From the NCBI GenBank assembly GCA_002329125.1, contig DCXX01000072.1, positions 1 to 16,574 of the forward strand: 16,574 bases of DNA, in the 5' to 3' direction. This DNA comes from Fidelibacterota bacterium UBA2125 (GTDB taxonomy: Bacteria; Fidelibacterota; Marinisomatia; Marinisomatales; S15-B10). How positions within the stretch are numbered: position 1 is the stretch's first letter; each line of letters opens with the position of its first letter. The position numbers and the translations under genes were made by a program. Under the pieces are notes generated by a model. It worked only from the letters and a program-made list of their open reading frames with translations. It was not told where the DNA came from and ran no database searches. Of the stretch, positions 15,253-16,574 are shown one piece after another.

Positions 15253-16574
15253 ATTTTCCTTCTAATCCGGTTCTAGCAGTTTTTCTCTCACGAATCATAG
15301 CTCTCAGTTTATTTACGTTCGCATGTGAACAACCGGTAGAACCTGCTGAGCTTGTTTTACTTAACGGAAAGATCTTGACTGTGGATGAACACAAGCCCGA
15401 GGCTGAGGCATTGGCTACGCGCGGTGATATTATCGTGGCGATTGGAAGTAGCAGTGAGATCCGACAATATGTGGGTAAAGAAACAGAAGTCATTGATCTG
15501 GAAAAGCATTTGGCCATTCCTGGTTTTATTGAAGGACATGGTCATTACTATTCCCTGGGTGCATCTCTTATGGAGCTTGAACTACGTTATACCAGAAACT
15601 GGACGGAAATTGTCAAACTTGTTGCTCAGGCAGCCCGGGAAGCTAGACCGGGCGAATGGATTGTAGGGAGAGGTTGGCATCAGGACAAATGGGATCGCAC
15701 ACCGGAACCGAATATCGAGGGGCTCCCTTTTCACCATGAACTGAGCGTTGTTAGCCCCAAGAACCCTGTCTTTTTGAGCCATACTAGCGGACATGGTGTT
15801 TTTGTGAATTCCGCTGCCATGGAAGTTGCCGGTATCACTTCGCGCAACGTGGATCCGCCGGGTGGTGAGATTGTTCGGGATGATAATGGTGATGCTCTGG
15901 GGATGTTACGGGAATCAGCTGCACAGCCGGCCCGAGATGCACTGGCAAGGTATAAGGCGGAGAGATCAGAGGATGAAATAGAAATTGATATGAGACGGCA
16001 GGTACAAATGGCTGCTCAAAATGCGCTGGAGAACGGCGTCACAAGTTTTCATGACATGGGTTCAACTTGGGAAGAATTGGATCTTTTGAAAGTTATGGCC
16101 GAAGAAGGAAATCTCCCGATACGACTCTATATGGCAATCCAGGAACCTGCTTCTGAAATGAAAAGTCGATTGGATGATTACCGTATAGTTGGTTATGGTA
16201 ATAATTATCTTACTATCCGGTGTATAGGGGAAAAAGTTTTGGATGGGGCGCTAGGGACTCACGGCGGTTGGCTGCTGGAACCGTACACCGATCTTCCCAG
16301 AAGTTACGGTCTTAACGTAACCCCTGTCCCTGAGATCCGGAAATCAGCTGAGCTTGCCATCTCCCACGACTATCAAATGGCCATACAGGGGATCGGAGAC
16401 CGGGCTGCCCGGGAACTGTTTAACATCTATGAGGAACAGTTTAGAGAACATCCTGAGAAAAATGATCTCAGGTGGCGAATTGAACATGCTCAGGTTACCC
16501 ATCCCGAGGATCTTCCCCGGTATGCTGCAATGGGTGTAATTCCTGGCATCCAGGGTATCTTTGCTTGTTCTGAC
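15249..16574 (+). CDS. Exported YtcJ-like amidohydrolase (3' end beyond window)
   Basis: The frame stays open for 442 codons from GTG at 15249 to the window edge, so the gene is partial at its 3' end. The N-terminus is a short hydrophobic export signal with Cys26 after LSLFTFA, a loose lipobox; a periplasmic lipoprotein is possible. Amidohydrolase-3 family marks follow: metal-binding GHGH (His97, His99), LSHTSGHGVFVNSAAME, VLDGALGTHGGWLLEPYTD, IGDRA (382-386) and RIEHAQ with His413. Relatives hydrolyse amide or related C-N bonds, for example N-substituted formamides (NfdA). At Gln380 (QGIGD) most relatives I recall have His (HAIGD), a likely metal ligand. The start GTG lies in the aminotransferase stop (GTGA), so it is translationally coupled to the amine-degradation genes; it may release amines from N-acyl precursors (inference). 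No ATG start gives an export signal. Confidence 0.82.
   Translation, partial: MNFPSNPVLAVFLSRIIALSLFTFACEQPVEPAELVLLNGKILTVDEHKPEAEALATRGDIIVAIGSSSEIRQYVGKETEVIDLEKHLAIPGFIEGHGHYYSLGASLMELELRYTRNWTEIVKLVAQAAREARPGEWIVGRGWHQDKWDRTPEPNIEGLPFHHELSVVSPKNPVFLSHTSGHGVFVNSAAMEVAGITSRNVDPPGGEIVRDDNGDALGMLRESAAQPARDALARYKAERSEDEIEIDMRRQVQMAAQNALENGVTSFHDMGSTWEELDLLKVMAEEGNLPIRLYMAIQEPASEMKSRLDDYRIVGYGNNYLTIRCIGEKVLDGALGTHGGWLLEPYTDLPRSYGLNVTPVPEIRKSAELAISHDYQMAIQGIGDRAARELFNIYEEQFREHPEKNDLRWRIEHAQVTHPEDLPRYAAMGVIPGIQGIFACSD

Noticed and set aside
15385..15666. 93-codon plus-strand frame within the amidohydrolase
   Set aside because: The overlapping 442-codon frame encodes the whole amidohydrolase signature set, so this is a shadow; the same holds for the frame at 16354-16539.
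1..16574. CRISPR arrays, insertion sequences, tRNA or rRNA genes
   Set aside because: No regularly spaced repeats, transposase frames, terminal inverted repeats or cloverleaf-like segments were found in either strand by eye.

Overview
The window looks like chromosomal DNA from a marine-type, Gram-negative bacterium of the wider Fibrobacterota-Chlorobiota-Bacteroidota (FCB) assemblage. Ca. Marinimicrobia/SAR406 is my best guess; Ignavibacteria, Calditrichota or Rhodothermota relatives are possible. The basis is protein content: a PorV/PorQ-type outer-membrane protein, two secreted proteins with C-terminal sorting-type domains (PNPF near the start, GVYxY and a terminal K...R at the end), and a TonB-dependent receptor with an N-terminal carboxypeptidase-regulatory-like domain. 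The lineage is inferred; no rRNA or tRNA gene is present to fix it.

Left half, minus strand (positions 8724 down to 1). A single gene for an acidic secreted protein with a type A sorting domain (7276-8724) ends at a near-perfect bidirectional hairpin terminator (7218-7256). After it comes a tightly packed three-gene unit: TonB receptor (4422-7163), a 1059-residue secreted protein with a fibronectin-like segment and sorting domain (1249-4428), and PorV/PorQ protein (245-1252). These genes overlap by a few bases and all use GTG or TTG starts. A hairpin with a T-run follows (46-83). Just beyond it is a ribosome binding site and ATG (position 11, minus) of a gene that runs off the left edge.

Right half, plus strand (8906 to the right edge). 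After a 181-bp divergent intergenic region comes an operon that reads as a polyamine-degradation route: a Tat-exported flavin dehydrogenase of the spermidine dehydrogenase type, a sodium:solute symporter, a 44-residue one-helix membrane protein overlapping both neighbours, an NAD(P)-dependent aldehyde dehydrogenase, a 4-aminobutyrate-type aminotransferase, and an exported YtcJ-like amidohydrolase cut by the right edge. From the symporter onward every gene overlaps the next.

How they may work together (inference): the dehydrogenase oxidises a polyamine such as spermidine outside the cytoplasm, the symporter (perhaps with the small protein) brings in a product or substrate, the aldehyde dehydrogenase turns an aminoaldehyde into an amino acid such as GABA, and the aminotransferase removes the amino group. 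The amidohydrolase could release free amines from N-acylated or N-formylated precursors. The most noteworthy items are this coherent amine-degradation operon and the small membrane protein embedded in it.
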